A DNA stretch of 7,254 nt from Candidatus Woesearchaeota archaeon (GCA_016932755.1 JAFGCE010000040.1:1-7254); one strand, 5' to 3'. Numbered from the stretch's first letter, positions 1 to 5,505 are shown. Program-made: numbers and translations. Notes: a model not told the origin generated them from the letters alone.

Positions 1-605
1 CCTGCGAGAGTGTAAAAGCTGTAAATTATTGCTATGTTCCTTGTTGTTCTTCTCAGCCCTGGCTCCAGCTTCTGCGGAAAGCCCTGCGCCTGGTACAATG
101 CTGCTGTTGTTTCTGCCTCAGCTCCTTCAACAGTCTCTCCTGAATGGAACTTTAAACGCGAGATTATAAAAATAAATATTATGATTATGCCTATGCCTCC
201 TATCCACTGGGTTGATGCCCTCCATAAAAGAAGGCTTTTCGGAAGCCCTTCCAGGGATGAGTAGAGCGTAAGCCCGGTTGTAGTGAATCCTGATATTGAC
301 TCAAAAGAGGCATCAAGAAAGTTGTAGCCAAACGAAGGAAGGAAAGAGACAGCCCCTATTAATGGGACAACAATAAATGAAAGCGCTGCAAGCGCAAGAG
401 CCTGGCTTAATGTAAGGGGGGTTTCCTTGGACTGCATTTTCTTTTCAATCCAAAGGAGAAGTATGCCCAGGGCAAGCGAAATAAGCCCGCTGATGAAAAA
501 AAGATATGTTGGCTCGCTGTAGACAAGCCCTGCAATTATCGGAATAATTCGAAATAAGGCAGAAATAATAAGTATATACCCGAAAAATCTTATGAAAACC
601 CTCAT
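1..605 (-). CDS. trkH: Trk-type potassium channel subunit TrkH, N-terminal part (runs off left edge)
   Basis: Reading the minus strand from ATG at 605 gives an uninterrupted frame of about 201 residues to the window edge. Seen: hydrophobic helices at about residues 9-30, 34-53 and 66-90, then a pore loop with F-T-T-T-G-L (filter TTTG at about 108-111), followed by L-W-R-A-S-T-Q-W-I-G-G-I-G (about 127-139) and another membrane helix. The filter and the W-R-x-x-x-Q-W-I-G-G block are hallmarks of TrkH/TrkG/KtrB potassium transporters, which usually have four such pore repeats in about 480 residues, so roughly the first 40% is present. It would sit in the cell membrane and take up K+. Its ATG overlaps the trkA stop codon (ATGA), so it is translationally coupled and probably depends on the trkA promoter. 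Confidence 0.93.
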   Translation of the reverse strand, partial: MRVFIRFFGYILIISALFRIIPIIAGLVYSEPTYLFFISGLISLALGILLLWIEKKMQSKETPLTLSQALALAALSFIVVPLIGAVSFLPSFGYNFLDASFESISGFTTTGLTLYSSLEGLPKSLLLWRASTQWIGGIGIIIIFIFIISRLKFHSGETVEGAEAETTAALYQAQGFPQKLEPGLRRTTRNIAIIYSFYTLA

Positions 606-1246
606 TCTCCTTTTATTGCGCCTACAACATCCAGCAGGTCTTTTGTCTTGACAGCAACAAGCACAACATCCCCTTCCTGGATGACGCTGTCAGGAGTCGG
701 GATTATAAGCTCCCCTTTCCTGTAGATTGTTGCCACTACTGCTTTTTTTATTGCAGCTTTCTTTCCGACAAGCTTGCTTTTCTTGGAGACAACCTGCTCT
801 ATTATCTGCACATCCCCTTCACCAAGCTGCGAGACTACTCTCCATTCGCCGTAAGTGCGAAGCATCCTTATTATGCCCCTTGCATTTGTGCCTGCAACAG
901 ATACCATTGAAGTGATTCCCAGCTTTGTGAAAAGCTCCTCATTTTTTGGGTTCCTCACAAGAGGGACTATTTTTCTTATATTCTCTGTTTTTGCTATCTG
1001 GCATATCATTACATTTGTGCTGTCATCGCTCGTTGCTGCAACAACAGCATCAGCATTTTCTATGCCTGCCTCTTTGAGTATGGATATGTCTGTGCCGTCG
1101 CCGTTAATTACTGTTGCCTTTACTTTGTTTGCGAGAGCCTTTGCCAAAGCCTCGTCTTTTTCAACTACAGTAATCTCTTCCTCTTCCCCGATTAGGTTCG
1201 CAAGAGTTACTGACGTTTCTCCCCCTCCGACGATTATTACTTTCAT
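602..1246 (-). CDS. trkA: TrkA/KtrA-type RCK regulatory subunit of potassium uptake
   Basis: A 214-residue cytoplasmic protein with one RCK_N (Rossmann) domain at about 1-125 and one TrkA_C domain at about 137-210. Seen: beta strand plus glycine loop V-G-G-G-E-T-S at residues 6-12, acidic residues E29/D31 at the end of the second strand (expected to contact the nucleotide ribose), and N-G-D-G-T-D at 48-53. The TrkA_C end has the typical G-E-L-I-I-P and E-G-D-V-V-L-V segments. One RCK unit per chain is the KtrA-like size; E. coli TrkA carries two. The last glycine of the usual GxGxxG is Ser12 here. Such proteins form rings below the TrkH/KtrB channel and gate it in response to NAD(H) or ATP/ADP, and the downstream overlapping trkH fits this. 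A TATA-like box centred 27 nt upstream of the ATG implies a leaderless mRNA. Confidence 0.93.
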   Translation of the reverse strand: MKVIIVGGGETSVTLANLIGEEEEITVVEKDEALAKALANKVKATVINGDGTDISILKEAGIENADAVVAATSDDSTNVMICQIAKTENIRKIVPLVRNPKNEELFTKLGITSMVSVAGTNARGIIRMLRTYGEWRVVSQLGEGDVQIIEQVVSKKSKLVGKKAAIKKAVVATIYRKGELIIPTPDSVIQEGDVVLVAVKTKDLLDVVGAIKGE

Positions 1247-1268
1247 GGATTTTAGTGGAATCTACTAC

Positions 1269-1277
1269 TATTTAAAA
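1269..1277 (-). promoter_or_regulatory. TATA box of trkA (leaderless)
   Basis: On the minus strand this reads TTTTAAATA. Its centre is 27 nt before the trkA ATG (A at 1246), which places the expected archaeal start site at or next to the start codon. No Shine-Dalgarno site is present. The call is inferred from spacing and composition. Confidence 0.55.
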
Positions 1278-1294
1278 TTATCCTTGATGGCAAA

Positions 1295-1303
1295 ATATAT
1301 AAA
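1295..1303 (+). promoter_or_regulatory. TATA box of the DNA glycosylase gene
   Basis: ATATATAAA, preceded by an A-rich stretch that could serve as a BRE. Its centre is 24 nt before the ATG at 1323, so the transcript would be leaderless or nearly so. This supports the first ATG over the in-frame ATG at 1332. A second TATA-like string (GATATAAAC) follows at 1304-1312 but is too close to the gene. Confidence 0.55.
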
Positions 1304-1322
1304 GATATAAACAGGCTCCAGA

Positions 1323-1994
1323 ATGATAACAATGGGCAGGATAAAGGAAATATTAAGGATACTTGCATCGGAATACGGCCCCCAGAAATGGTGGCCTACA
1401 ACACTTGAAGGAGAGCTTCATCCTTCTTACCACGGAAAAAAAATCAATGAAAAGCAACGATTTGAGATAATTGCAGGAGCTATCCTCACCCAAAACACTT
1501 CCTGGAAGAATGTTGAGAAAGCTGTTTTCAATCTGAACAAGGCAAATGCTCTTGACATCAGCAAAATTAAAAAAATAAGCAAAAGCAGGCTGGCAAAACT
1601 AATCAAGCCGTCAGGATACTATAACCAGAAAGCTGAAAGGCTGAAGACAGCCGCAGAGTTCTTTTCAAAAAACAAAAATCCAGCAAGAGAGGAGCTTCTG
1701 AAAGTAAAGGGAATAGGCCCTGAAACAGCAGACTCAATACTTCTGTATGCTTTCAGCAAGCCTGTGTTTGTGGTAGATGCATACACAAAAAGGATTTTCT
1801 CAAGAATAGGAATGTGCAAAAGCAAATGTGATTACGGCGAACTGCAGGATTTGTTCCATAAATCCCTTCCAAAAAAAGCAAAACTGTTTAATGAGTGTCA
1901 TGCGCTGATTGTTGAGCTTGCAAAAAGGAACTGCACAAAGAAGCCTGAATGCGGAAACTGTCCAATAAGAAAGCTTTGCAAAAAGTTATATTAG
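1323..1994 (+). CDS. Endonuclease III-family DNA glycosylase with 4Fe-4S motif, MagIII-like group
   Basis: A 223-residue HhH-GPD base-excision repair enzyme that would remove damaged bases from DNA. Seen: Y-G-P-Q-K-W-W-P near the N-terminus (18-25), L-T-Q-N-T-S-W (55-61), a helix-hairpin-helix V-K-G-I-G-P-E-T-A-D (128-137), the catalytic aspartate D152 in V-V-D-A-Y, and four C-terminal cysteines C204, C210, C213 and C219 (C-x5-C-x2-C-x5-C) for an iron-sulphur cluster. The position of the catalytic lysine of bifunctional EndoIII (K120 in E. coli, 18 residues before the aspartate) is E134 here, so it should act as a monofunctional glycosylase without beta-lyase activity. The WWP and LTQNT blocks resemble the COG2231/MagIII group, known for 3-methyladenine removal. 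The actual substrate cannot be read from sequence. Its last 9 bp overlap the convergent beta-helix gene. Confidence 0.88.
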   Translation: MITMGRIKEILRILASEYGPQKWWPTTLEGELHPSYHGKKINEKQRFEIIAGAILTQNTSWKNVEKAVFNLNKANALDISKIKKISKSRLAKLIKPSGYYNQKAERLKTAAEFFSKNKNPAREELLKVKGIGPETADSILLYAFSKPVFVVDAYTKRIFSRIGMCKSKCDYGELQDLFHKSLPKKAKLFNECHALIVELAKRNCTKKPECGNCPIRKLCKKLY

Positions 1995-2069
1995 CCCTCT
2001 GCTGAATTTTTCCCACATCTCAAAATACCTTTCCCTGTCAGGGACTTGATTCAGCTGCCCTATTTTTTT
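1980..2069. terminator. Weak oligo-T tracts around the convergent ends
   Basis: After the glycosylase stop (1994) the plus strand has T5 at 2007-2011 and T7 at 2063-2069, both inside the opposing gene. On the other strand, A5 at 1980-1984 gives T5 just past the beta-helix stop codon. Archaeal RNA polymerase commonly terminates at such tracts, so these may end the two convergent transcripts. This is inferred from composition only. Confidence 0.35.
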
Positions 2070-3272
2070 GCAGGTATTGCAAAAAATCAACGACCTGCTA
2101 TCTACTTCTACATGGCTCCACACACTGCCTAAATCAAGTTTAGAGTAATAATAGTTATTTTCATTAAGTGTAATCATTTCCTCTTTCCCTTTGCCCAATG
2201 AAAACACTCCCCCAGGCAGTTTATCAGTAAAAATAACAGTATTGTTAAACATTTTTATATCTACAGATTTCGATGTTCCATTTGTCGCATTGTTTCCTTC
2301 CCAGAAATGGAAAAGGCAGCATTTTTCTCCTGAGTCAATAAACAAGTTGTAGTGGATTGTTGCATTCTTTGCTCCCTTTACACAAAGACCTGAGTCAGGA
2401 GACCTGAATACGATATTGTAGGAAAAGTCTTCATTATAGCTTTCCTGGCTTGCCCTGTCTTCCGGGAAAAACTGCCCGCCTGAATCTCCTCCGATATAAT
2501 AAGCACATTCAACACCTGAAGGGCTATGGAATAGGTTATACCTTACCTTCATGTTAATGCACCCCCCTTTGGAAAAGGAAGACACTCTTTTTGATTCATA
2601 GAAAAAATTATGGGAAATAACTCCGTTTTCAGTCATCATGTAATCAAGGTCTTCATCATCATTTGCCTCAAAGAAGTTGTGTATGGAATAAATATAAGCA
2701 GAGTTATAGCTTATTTTAACTCCGTCCTTCCCAGCACCATGGAAATAGTTGTCTGCAATATAAATATTGTCGCTTTCCTTCACAAAGAGATTATTGCTCG
2801 GATGGTTTCTTATTTCAAAGCCTTCAATAGCAATATAAGACCTGTTGCCTATCCAGATTGAAGCAAGCCCTGTCTTTGTGCCTCTTTCAATATCAACAAA
2901 AGAGCTGTCTATCACAGCCTTGCCGTAGCCGTCTGCAGAAACAAGATGTATCCACCTGTCTTTCTCTCCGCTTCTGCTGAAAGTGATGTTGTCTTCTTCA
3001 TATAACCCGCTTTTGACAAGGATGCTGTCTCCGGGCTCTGCAAGAGATGCTGCTTTTTTTATTGTCCTTAAAGGAAGCTCTTCTGAACCTGGGTTTGAGT
3101 CGTTTCCCTCTCTTGAAACCCAGATTTCAGTTCCCGGAAAATGCATGCTTGGCTTTGCAACCCAGTGAGGGTCGCTGCTGTCCCACCAGACAAGCCTGTC
3201 TTCAGGCTCATAATTTATTTTAAGCAAAGCTAACAGAACAACCAGCCCGATGATTAAGTAAGCTATTTTCAT
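1986..3272 (-). CDS. Membrane-anchored or secreted right-handed parallel beta-helix protein
   Basis: A 428-residue protein starting at the ATG of M-K-I-A-Y-L, chosen because AGGAG lies 4 nt upstream; the frame also opens at a TTG at 3293 that lacks such support. Residues 3-19 are a hydrophobic signal/anchor helix without a lipobox cysteine. Then comes a W-V-S-R-E-G-N-D-S-N-P-G block (51-62) with P-L-R-T-I-K-K-A (67-74) and P-G-D-S-I-L-V-K-S-G-L-Y (80-91), the usual opening of pectate-lyase-like/DUF1565 beta helices. Repeated strand rungs with N-x-F/N-Y-F asparagine ladders follow (for example around 174-178, 198-201, 221-224, 244-248, 308-311). Such folds bind or cleave polysaccharides or act as surface adhesins. 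I see no clear catalytic set, so function is open. Several N-x-S/T sequons (N57, N95, N143, N303, N328, N331, N343) would allow glycosylation. Seven cysteines include C398-N-T-C401. Confidence 0.82.
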   Translation of the reverse strand: MKIAYLIIGLVVLLALLKINYEPEDRLVWWDSSDPHWVAKPSMHFPGTEIWVSREGNDSNPGSEELPLRTIKKAASLAEPGDSILVKSGLYEEDNITFSRSGEKDRWIHLVSADGYGKAVIDSSFVDIERGTKTGLASIWIGNRSYIAIEGFEIRNHPSNNLFVKESDNIYIADNYFHGAGKDGVKISYNSAYIYSIHNFFEANDDEDLDYMMTENGVISHNFFYESKRVSSFSKGGCINMKVRYNLFHSPSGVECAYYIGGDSGGQFFPEDRASQESYNEDFSYNIVFRSPDSGLCVKGAKNATIHYNLFIDSGEKCCLFHFWEGNNATNGTSKSVDIKMFNNTVIFTDKLPGGVFSLGKGKEEMITLNENNYYYSKLDLGSVWSHVEVDSRSLIFCNTCKKIGQLNQVPDRERYFEMWEKFSRGLI

Positions 3273-3276
3273 TGGC

Positions 3277-3281
3277 TCCTG
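3277..3281 (-). promoter_or_regulatory. Shine-Dalgarno site of the beta-helix gene
   Basis: The minus strand reads AGGAG followed by CCA and nearby bases before the ATG whose A is at 3272. The short spacing is acceptable, and the site decides the start in favour of ATG 3272 over TTG 3293. Confidence 0.55.
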
Positions 3282-3316
3282 TTTCTTTTGCAATCTATAA
3301 AAAACTTTGCAAAAAG

Positions 3317-3325
3317 TTTATATAA
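3317..3325. promoter_or_regulatory. Palindromic TATA box shared by two divergent genes
   Basis: TTTATATAA contains the perfect palindrome TTATATAA (3318-3325). Its midpoint, 3321.5, lies exactly halfway between the first base of the minus-strand ATG (3272) and of the plus-strand TTG (3371). Start sites 25-26 nt away on each side would give leaders of about 24 nt, each carrying a Shine-Dalgarno site. A second plus-strand candidate, CTATAAAAAA at about 3295-3304, cannot be excluded for the right-hand gene. Confidence 0.5.
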
Positions 3326-3357
3326 GACAATTCAAAAATAAACCCAGATAAGAAAAA

Positions 3358-3363
3358 GAGGTG
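3358..3363 (+). promoter_or_regulatory. Shine-Dalgarno site supporting a TTG start
   Basis: GAGGTG, complementary to the archaeal 16S 3' end, stands 7 nt before the TTG at 3371. No in-frame ATG or GTG lies near, so this site is the main reason to accept TTG as the start codon. Confidence 0.6.
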
Positions 3364-3370
3364 TTAAATC

Positions 3371-4111
3371 TTGATAGGATGGGGAATAGGAATACTAATA
3401 ATAACAACTGTCATTATGCTTCTCCTGAGGACCTTCTTTAAGACAGCCTACAGGGTTATAACCATTATATGGTTTGTCATGTTCCTTGGCGGACTTGCCT
3501 TCGGGATATTGATATATTACGATACAAAGGAATTTACAAAAGGATTTTCTGAGAATGACAGCCTGTTCCTTCTGGAGTCTGAAGGGGAGATTATTGCAGG
3601 ATTTGTGATGACCCCTGACCAGGAAGAGCACGGCGCTGTTGTTATAAATGAAACAATAAGGCAGGAATTCAGGAACAGCGATTATGATGCAATGCTCAGG
3701 TCAGGAAATTTCTATAAGCTCATGATTTTTAATGAAACCTGCTTTGACAATCTTGATGAAATTGAGCTTGGGGAAGACCTTAATATCACAAAGGACACTG
3801 TTTTTTCAATAATCAAGTCAGAAAAATCAATTGATGATTATGCAGACTGGATTATATCTGAAAAAGGGTATTCCCCGGGAGTCAAATTCTCAATAATACA
3901 AAATTTGAAGGAGGAAGGGATTGAGGTTGACAGCCAGATGAAAGGATTCATGTTCAGGCTTGTTTATTCGCAGGCAAACATAGATGACTCTGCTTTTTTA
4001 ATCAGAAGGTACAGGGAAAGGAAAGTGATAATTTATGAGGAAACACTAACATTTAAGATGATAAAGAAATTCCCTGAATTCCTTATAAAAGATTTGATGC
4101 AAAACGTCTGA
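3371..4111 (+). CDS. Two-TM membrane protein with a soluble C-terminal domain, function unknown
   Basis: I do not recognise this 246-residue protein. It begins with two hydrophobic helices (about 4-20 and 29-50) joined by a short basic loop (R20, K24, R28), so by the positive-inside rule the loop is probably cytoplasmic and the remaining ~195 residues lie outside the membrane. That domain (51-246) is soluble, mixed alpha/beta and acidic in its first half, for example D-N-L-D-E-I-E-L-G-E-D at 126-136. It ends with a basic segment R-R-Y-R-E-R-K (212-218) and further helices. There is one cysteine (C124) and no enzymatic motif I can name. It starts with TTG behind a good Shine-Dalgarno site. It is first in a three-gene operon: the next gene's ribosome site overlaps its stop codon. 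Association with a coiled-coil protein and LspA hints at a cell-envelope role, but this is only context. Confidence 0.78.
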   Translation: MIGWGIGILIITTVIMLLLRTFFKTAYRVITIIWFVMFLGGLAFGILIYYDTKEFTKGFSENDSLFLLESEGEIIAGFVMTPDQEEHGAVVINETIRQEFRNSDYDAMLRSGNFYKLMIFNETCFDNLDEIELGEDLNITKDTVFSIIKSEKSIDDYADWIISEKGYSPGVKFSIIQNLKEEGIEVDSQMKGFMFRLVYSQANIDDSAFLIRRYRERKVIIYEETLTFKMIKKFPEFLIKDLMQNV

Positions 4112-4116
4112 GGTGG
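4110..4116 (+). promoter_or_regulatory. Shine-Dalgarno site overlapping the upstream stop codon
   Basis: GAGGTGG uses the last two bases of the preceding TGA and is 6 nt from the ATG at 4123. This indicates coupled translation of the first two genes in the operon. Confidence 0.6.
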
Positions 4117-4122
4117 AACAAA

Positions 4123-4539
4123 ATGGGACTGCTTGACAAAATTATGTTTTGGAAAAAAGAGGAGGAGCCTTTTCCTAGGCAGGATTTCGGCAGCAAGGAT
4201 TTCGGTTTTCCAGATGAAAGCCATGACCTTGGGCTTCCAAAGCCGGGCGGTCCTGGCCTTCCGGGGGAAGAGCAGAAGCCTGGAAATTTTGGAGGCGTGC
4301 CTGAATACCCTTCCCCTTCATTCGGGGCTCCGCGGCTTGAAGAAACAGCCCCTCCCCAGACAAGAGCGCTGCCTCAGGGAGCTGTCCAGATGGAGCAGAC
4401 TCCTTCAATGTCAAACAAGGACCTTGAGATTATCTCCCTTAAGCTTGACTCAATGAAGGCAACCCTTGAAGCGATTAATGAGAGGATTGCAAGGCTTGAA
4501 AAGATAGCAGAAGGTGAAAGAGAATCGCCAAGGTTCTGA
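4123..4539 (+). CDS. Small Pro/Gly-rich protein with C-terminal coiled coil, function unknown
   Basis: A 138-residue protein in three parts. Residues 1-12 (M-G-L-L-D-K-I-M-F-W-K-K) form a short amphipathic helix with bulky hydrophobic residues and lysines, suited to lie on a membrane surface. Residues 13-97 are low-complexity and probably disordered, rich in Pro, Gly and acidic residues, with D-F-G repeated at 21-23 and 26-28. Residues 100-129 form a regular coiled coil: the hydrophobic positions L101, I104, L108, M111, L115, I118, I122 and L125 follow a perfect 3-4 spacing. This architecture suggests a tether or oligomerisation factor, not an enzyme. I recall similar short proteins opening with MGLLDK-like ends in DPANN genomes, but have no named family. 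It lies 11 nt after the preceding gene and 11 nt before lspA. Confidence 0.8.
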   Translation: MGLLDKIMFWKKEEEPFPRQDFGSKDFGFPDESHDLGLPKPGGPGLPGEEQKPGNFGGVPEYPSPSFGAPRLEETAPPQTRALPQGAVQMEQTPSMSNKDLEIISLKLDSMKATLEAINERIARLEKIAEGERESPRF

Positions 4540-4550
4540 AAAACAAGGCT

Positions 4551-4970
4551 TTGATTTTTTTCCTGACTGCGATTGCAGTCGCTGTTATTGACCAGCTGAC
4601 AAAGCTATTTGTTTATTCATACGGAATTTCAAAAACGGTAATTAGTAATTTTCTTTACATAAGATACACTGAAAACACGGGCGCAGGCTTCGGATTTCTC
4701 CAGGGCCAGAACTCCCTGCTTGCCTGGCTTATGCTTATCTTCATCGGATTGGTGCTTTATTATTATGACAGGATTCCTGAGAAAAAAAGCATTGTTGTTT
4801 TTGCCAGCCTGGTTTTGGGAGGCGCTGTAGGGAATTTCATTGACAGGATTTACCTTGGATTTGTGAGGGATTTTATAGCTTTCACTTTCTGGCCTTCATT
4901 CAACATAGCAGATGCAGCAATAACAATCGGAGGCATTGGGCTGATAATATACCTGTGGCAAAAAAAATAG
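4551..4970 (+). CDS. lspA: Signal peptidase II (prolipoprotein signal peptidase) LspA
   Basis: A 139-residue protein with four membrane helices (about 2-20, 56-72, 80-100 and 118-137) and all the family blocks: D14 in the first helix (I-D-Q-L-T-K), E-N-T-G-A-G-F-G (41-48), G-G-A-V-G-N-F-I-D-R (90-99), F-V-R-D-F-I (104-109) and F-N-I-A-D-A-A-I (117-124). D107 and D121 match the catalytic aspartate pair of bacterial LspA. It would cut the signal peptide of lipid-modified proteins at the lipobox cysteine, on the outer face of the membrane. The pair is 14 residues apart, shorter than the roughly 18-19 I recall for bacterial enzymes. The start is uncertain: TTG 4551 has only AAGG nearby, and the frame is open back to 4518, so a non-standard upstream start (for example CTG 4536, overlapping the upstream TGA) is possible. 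Archaea rarely have this enzyme. Confidence 0.9.
   Translation: MIFFLTAIAVAVIDQLTKLFVYSYGISKTVISNFLYIRYTENTGAGFGFLQGQNSLLAWLMLIFIGLVLYYYDRIPEKKSIVVFASLVLGGAVGNFIDRIYLGFVRDFIAFTFWPSFNIADAAITIGGIGLIIYLWQKK
4960..4967 (-). terminator. Oligo-T terminator of the minus-strand membrane gene, inside the lspA end
   Basis: The run of eight A that encodes the last lysines of LspA reads as T8 on the minus strand, starting 3 nt past the stop codon of the opposing gene. It is a plausible archaeal terminator. The call rests on composition. Confidence 0.5.
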
Positions 4971-5453
4971 CTACCTCTTTTTTTTCTTTTTCCCGCCAGA
5001 CTTTTTCGCGCCCTTTTTCCGCGCATTTTGTTCGTGACTGTCAAGAATGCTGTCTGCTTCCAGGTCATACTCCTCAAATGCATCTGGTATTTCACTGCGC
5101 TCCATGTAAGAATTTTTTGCAGGCTCCTTAATGCCTGACATGGTTGAGCCTGCCAGGGCAATGCCTGCTATGTTTGACAGCAAAGCAACAAGGAAAGGCG
5201 TAAGGCTTTTTGTCCCAAAATAAAGAAATACGCTGTTTACCACAGCTGCTGCAAAATAAACAGCAGCAGCGCCCCAGGCCCATTCCTTTTTTACAAAAAT
5301 TGAGTACAGTATGCCTGTGGATATGATTAAAAAAAGCACAAGCACAAGAAGCTCAAGCATAAAATAATTTTCCAGGCTTGTTTCAAGATAAAGCATACTC
5401 CACAAACTCAGGAAAACAATAAGGACGACTGCAATAAAATCTTTTCCACCCAT
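4971..5453 (-). CDS. Four-TM membrane protein with acidic linker and poly-lysine tail, function unknown
   Basis: I do not recognise this protein of 160 residues. The start is taken as the ATG at 5453 (M-G-G-K-D-F), because a TATA box lies 25 nt upstream; an upstream TTG at 5471 would fall inside the promoter. Four hydrophobic helices occupy about 6-23, 31-53, 58-79 and 84-104. Next come an acidic segment (118-141, with E-E-Y-D-L-E-A-D) and a strongly basic tail (145-160) in which 11 of 16 residues are Lys or Arg, ending K-K-K-K-K-R. With four helices both ends should be on the same side, probably cytoplasmic, where the tail could bind nucleic acid, ribosomes or acidic lipids. That is inference only. 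Its stop codon abuts the stop codon of lspA on the opposite strand. aIF-1A lies 52 bp upstream but there is a separate promoter. Confidence 0.75.
   Translation of the reverse strand: MGGKDFIAVVLIVFLSLWSMLYLETSLENYFMLELLVLVLFLIISTGILYSIFVKKEWAWGAAAVYFAAAVVNSVFLYFGTKSLTPFLVALLSNIAGIALAGSTMSGIKEPAKNSYMERSEIPDAFEEYDLEADSILDSHEQNARKKGAKKSGGKKKKKR
4978..4991 (+). terminator. Oligo-T terminator of the lspA operon, inside the opposing gene
   Basis: T8-C-T5, beginning 8 nt after the lspA stop codon. On the other strand these bases encode the terminal poly-lysine of the membrane protein. It is a likely intrinsic terminator for the three-gene plus-strand operon. Confidence 0.6.
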
Positions 5454-5472
5454 ATTCTTCTGGAAGAACAAA

Positions 5473-5483
5473 CTTTATTTAAG
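5473..5483 (-). promoter_or_regulatory. TATA box of the four-TM membrane protein gene
   Basis: The minus strand reads CTTAAATAAAG. Its centre is 25 nt before the ATG at 5453, which implies a leaderless transcript and argues for that start codon. Confidence 0.55.
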
Positions 5484-5505
5484 TATTTCTATTCTGGAGT
5501 AGTGA

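Noticed and set aside
34..264. Plus-strand open frame of 76 codons
   Set aside because: It is antisense to the trkH coding region, which has recognisable pore and filter motifs in the minus-strand frame; the plus-strand product has no family features.
855..1310. Plus-strand open frame of about 150 codons, opposite trkA
   Set aside because: It lies antisense across trkA and the divergent promoter; the opposite frame is a clear RCK protein, and no promoter or ribosome site supports the plus frame.
1986..3272. Beta-helix protein as a lipoprotein substrate of LspA
   Set aside because: The hydrophobic N-terminal helix is not followed by a cysteine; the first cysteine is at about residue 238.
3273..3293. 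Upstream TTG start adding seven residues to the beta-helix protein
   Set aside because: The bases in question form the leader with the AGGAG site for ATG 3272, and the extension (M-Q-K-K-Q-E-P) is not needed for the signal/anchor helix. A leaderless TTG start is unlikely though not impossible.
3302..3319. Inverted repeat AAACTTT/AAAGTTT as a hairpin terminator
   Set aside because: It lies in the divergent promoter upstream of both genes, is AT-only in the stem and has no T tract in a useful place; at most it is an operator.
5454..5471. Upstream TTG start for the four-TM membrane protein
   Set aside because: It would lie between the TATA box and the predicted transcription start, so it would not be in the mRNA.
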